Origin: Gammaproteobacteria bacterium
GTDB lineage: Bacteria; Pseudomonadota; Gammaproteobacteria; SZUA-21
DNA length: 15,636 bases
Reading direction: 5' to 3'
Assembly: GCA_003233075.1 (NCBI GenBank)
Contig: QIKQ01000209.1
Location: forward strand, 1-15,636
The notes beneath the pieces were generated by a model. The model was not told where the DNA came from. It was given only the letters and a program-made list of their open reading frames with translations, and made no database searches. Shown here in pieces: positions 13,623-15,636 of the stretch. The position numbers and the translations under genes are program-made. How positions within the stretch are numbered: position 1 is the stretch's first letter; each line of letters starts with the position of its first letter.

Positions 13623-15332
13623 ATGCATCTAAAAAATTATTTTAAATTCAGCGTTGTATTATTCATTGTCATTGGCCTTTTTTCGTGCCAAGCAACCAGC
13701 ACCAAAGTTAAAGGCAATGATAATAGTCAAAAACCGATCGAATTTAGCGATCCTACCAAAATTGATGAAAATCTCATCGAGGTTTTTGTTCATACCCAAC
13801 CTAATTTTGATTTTACTAAAGCAAGCAAAGACTCAAAAGTTCGTCCTTATGTAAAACATCGAACTAGGTCGTCAATCTGGACGAGATTAAGAGCTGGTTT
13901 AAGATTCCGAGAGTCAACTCATCCGCGGGTACTAGCAGAAATCAGATGGTTTAAAAATAACCCTGATTACCTAGAGCGAGTATATGATCGAGCTGAACCA
14001 GTATTACATTATGTACTAGAGCAAGTTGAAAAACGCGGCATCCCAACAGAGCTCGCTTTACTGCCTGTTGTCGAAAGTGCTTTCCAACCGTTCGCCTACT
14101 CGCACGCCGCAGCATCAGGAATTTGGCAATTCATTCCTTCCACTGGTCGAATTTACGGCTTAAGACAAGATTGGTGGTACGACGGTCGTCGCGACCTCGT
14201 TGGTTCCACTCGTGCTAGTCTGGCCTATTTAACCAAGCTAACGAAGCTGTTTAAAGGCGACTGGATGTTGGCTCTAGCCTCCTATAATTCGGGCGAAGGC
14301 AGAGTCGGGCGGGCAGTAAGACGAAACAGGCGCCTTCGGCGAAGCACATCTTATTGGCACTTAAAACTACCACGTGAAACTCGGGCCTATGTACCTAAAT
14401 TATTAGCAATCACCGCAATCATTAAAAATTCAAAAAAATACGGTCTAACACTCAGAGAAATCCCCGACGAACCTCAATTTAAATCTGTCTTTATTGGCCA
14501 CCAAATCGATCTAGCAATTGCTGCTGAACTGGCTGGCATTAGCTTGGAAGAAATGTATAAGCTTAACCCAGGCTTTAATAGATGGGCAACTTCGCCAAAG
14601 GGTCCGCATCGTTTACTAATTCCCATTGAAGTCGCCGACGATTTTAAAGCAAAAATAAGCAAACTAGCGCCAGAAGAATTGTTGTCATGGAAAGACTACA
14701 AAGTTAGCCGCTCACAATCTTTAACCAGCCTGGCGCGAAAATTCAAAATAACTGTAGCACTCATACGCAATATAAATCAGCTGAAAGGCAATAGAGTAAA
14801 AGCTGGACAAACAATCCGAATCCCTGTCTCCTATATAGATAGAAAGGCGTATAAATTATCTCTTACCCAACGTATTAAAGGCTCGGAACGATTAAGCTCT
14901 CCATCGAGTCGCAAAGGACGTCGAATTCGTTATCGAGTTCGCCGTGGAGACACCTTATATCGAATCGCACGCCGCTATAGAGTTTCTAGAACTCGCCTAG
15001 CTAAATGGAATGGTCTGTCAAGACGTGCACGATTGCGTCGCGGCCAACGCCTAACAATTTACAAAAGTCGACGCAGTGCGAGTATCAGTCGTTTCAAAGC
15101 ACGCTATCGCAAACGCGCGCAAAGTCGTAGCAAATCGAAATCAACAATTCGCAGAAGCAGTCGTCGCATCACCTATGTCGTACGACGAGGTGATACATTA
15201 TTTCGAATATCAAAACGCTACCGGGTATCCCTTGCGCAAATTAAACGCTGGAATCGAGGCAAAATTGGTCGTCGAGGTTATATTTATCCTGGCCTAAGAT
15301 TGCGCATTCACAAAACTCGTCGTCGCCGTTAG
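13623..15332 (+). CDS. mltD: Membrane-bound lytic murein transglycosylase D with three LysM repeats
   Basis: Cell-wall lytic transglycosylase that cleaves the MurNAc-GlcNAc bond of peptidoglycan. The N-terminus is a lipoprotein signal with lipobox LFSC (Cys22), so the mature enzyme is probably outer-membrane anchored. The SLT domain spans about 115-260: catalytic Glu151 in PVVESAFQPFAYS, then AASGIWQFIPSTGR and ALASYNSGEGRV. Three LysM peptidoglycan-binding repeats follow (about 358-401, 436-480, 516-562); the last two share an RRGDTL(Y/F)RI core and look like a recent duplication. The 569 residues exceed E. coli MltD (about 450) because of the third LysM and long basic linkers. The C-terminal 149 residues hold about 46 arginines and 11 lysines but only three acidic residues. 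Neighbours diverge; gloB is missing from its usual adjacent position. Confidence 0.95.
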   Translation: MHLKNYFKFSVVLFIVIGLFSCQATSTKVKGNDNSQKPIEFSDPTKIDENLIEVFVHTQPNFDFTKASKDSKVRPYVKHRTRSSIWTRLRAGLRFRESTHPRVLAEIRWFKNNPDYLERVYDRAEPVLHYVLEQVEKRGIPTELALLPVVESAFQPFAYSHAAASGIWQFIPSTGRIYGLRQDWWYDGRRDLVGSTRASLAYLTKLTKLFKGDWMLALASYNSGEGRVGRAVRRNRRLRRSTSYWHLKLPRETRAYVPKLLAITAIIKNSKKYGLTLREIPDEPQFKSVFIGHQIDLAIAAELAGISLEEMYKLNPGFNRWATSPKGPHRLLIPIEVADDFKAKISKLAPEELLSWKDYKVSRSQSLTSLARKFKITVALIRNINQLKGNRVKAGQTIRIPVSYIDRKAYKLSLTQRIKGSERLSSPSSRKGRRIRYRVRRGDTLYRIARRYRVSRTRLAKWNGLSRRARLRRGQRLTIYKSRRSASISRFKARYRKRAQSRSKSKSTIRRSSRRITYVVRRGDTLFRISKRYRVSLAQIKRWNRGKIGRRGYIYPGLRLRIHKTRRRR

Positions 15333-15440
15333 ATTTAGAAAGACATTTACTTCGACTAACAAGCTAGTTCACGGCCAGAATCGCGTTCGACGTTTCTGGC
15401 TTTGAACGCCAGTCCAATTTCGTTTTCTTCGAACACTACT
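15333..15440. other. Region after mltD with two competing hairpins
   Basis: GCCAGAA (15374-15380) can pair with TTCTGGC (15394-15400), but the same CTGGC (15396-15400) can pair with GCCAG (15408-15412). The two stems exclude each other. Neither is followed by a clear T run, so a function as a mltD terminator is only possible. No gene is seen here. Confidence 0.3.
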
Positions 15441-15505
15441 TGCAGGCTACTTAAATTCAGACCTAGAAGCCCGTATGCAGTGAGCGCAGCGAACGTAATG
15501 CGGGG
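15441..15505. repeat. REP-like repeat C, related to elements A and B
   Basis: The module TGCAGGCTAC (15441-15450), an A+T-rich spacer, then GAAGCCCGTATGCAG (15466-15480) leading to GTAATGCGGGGC (15495-15506) has the same order as module 1, spacer and module 2 of element B. The CCCG/CGGG ends form an imperfect hairpin around a GAGCGCAGCGAA loop, as in common proteobacterial REP sequences. Confidence 0.6.
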
Positions 15506-15636
15506 CCAATGACAGCCTAATTCGTGTCAATACAAACGACCTGTAGAATTACAGTACCCACTTCACTGCTGTCCCGCTTAATATGAAAATATTTCATGAA
15601 ACCTAGCTAAATAGGACTAAATTGATAGAGTTACTA
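15506..15636. other. Right-end non-coding sequence
   Basis: No gene is readable. Only short dyads are seen, for example CTGTA/TACAG around 15541-15554 and ATGAAA-ata-TTTCAT around 15582-15596. This may be the upstream region of a gene outside the window. Confidence 0.3.

Noticed and set aside
15374..15400. Intrinsic terminator of mltD
   Set aside because: A 7-bp stem is present but the loop is 13 nt and only three T residues follow, so it is reported only as a possible structure.

Overview
The window looks like a piece of an A+T-rich gammaproteobacterial chromosome. The main clue is the block methyltransferase (YafS-like) - rnhA - dnaQ next to a divergent mltD, a gene neighbourhood typical of Gammaproteobacteria. 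The organism cannot be named from the sequence alone.

Positions 1-6994 (+ strand) hold most of an operon for an Mrp-type multisubunit cation/proton antiporter: mrpF (its 5' end lies outside the window), mrpG, a stand-alone MbhD/MbhE-type subunit, mrpB, mrpC, mrpD, a second NuoL/NuoM/MrpD-like subunit, a 95-residue two-helix membrane protein, and a third, longer NuoL-like subunit. Most junctions overlap by 4-8 nt or are separated by a few bases, so one co-translated membrane complex is expected. There is no giant MrpA: its pumping part and its MbhD/MbhE part are separate genes, and three antiporter-like subunits are present. mrpE is probably just upstream.

Positions 7061-10539 are accessory in character and sit mostly on the - strand: an unrecognised exported protein, a ~290-bp inverted-repeat element, a two-domain sulfurtransferase, a LysR-type regulator with a clear promoter, and a second composite repeat related to the first. 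A third, related REP-like copy lies near the right end of the window. The repeat modules share a GTAGCCYGT head and, in two elements, a TTAAGTTAAYGGC end.

Positions 10540-13020 (- strand) form a tight housekeeping operon: SAM methyltransferase-like protein, RNase HI, DNA polymerase III epsilon and a GNAT acetyltransferase. A 600-bp region with palindromes but no recognisable gene separates it from divergent mltD (13623-15332), a lipoprotein lytic transglycosylase with three LysM repeats and an unusually arginine-rich C-terminal part. gloB, often adjacent to mltD, is absent here.

The observations most worth following are: (i) the MbhD/E-like gene, whose first membrane helix extends upstream of any normal start codon, behind a 12-nt tandem duplication; (ii) the three-pump Mrp arrangement, one pump lacking the usual TM7 lysine; (iii) the modular repeat family; (iv) the strongly cationic MltD tail.
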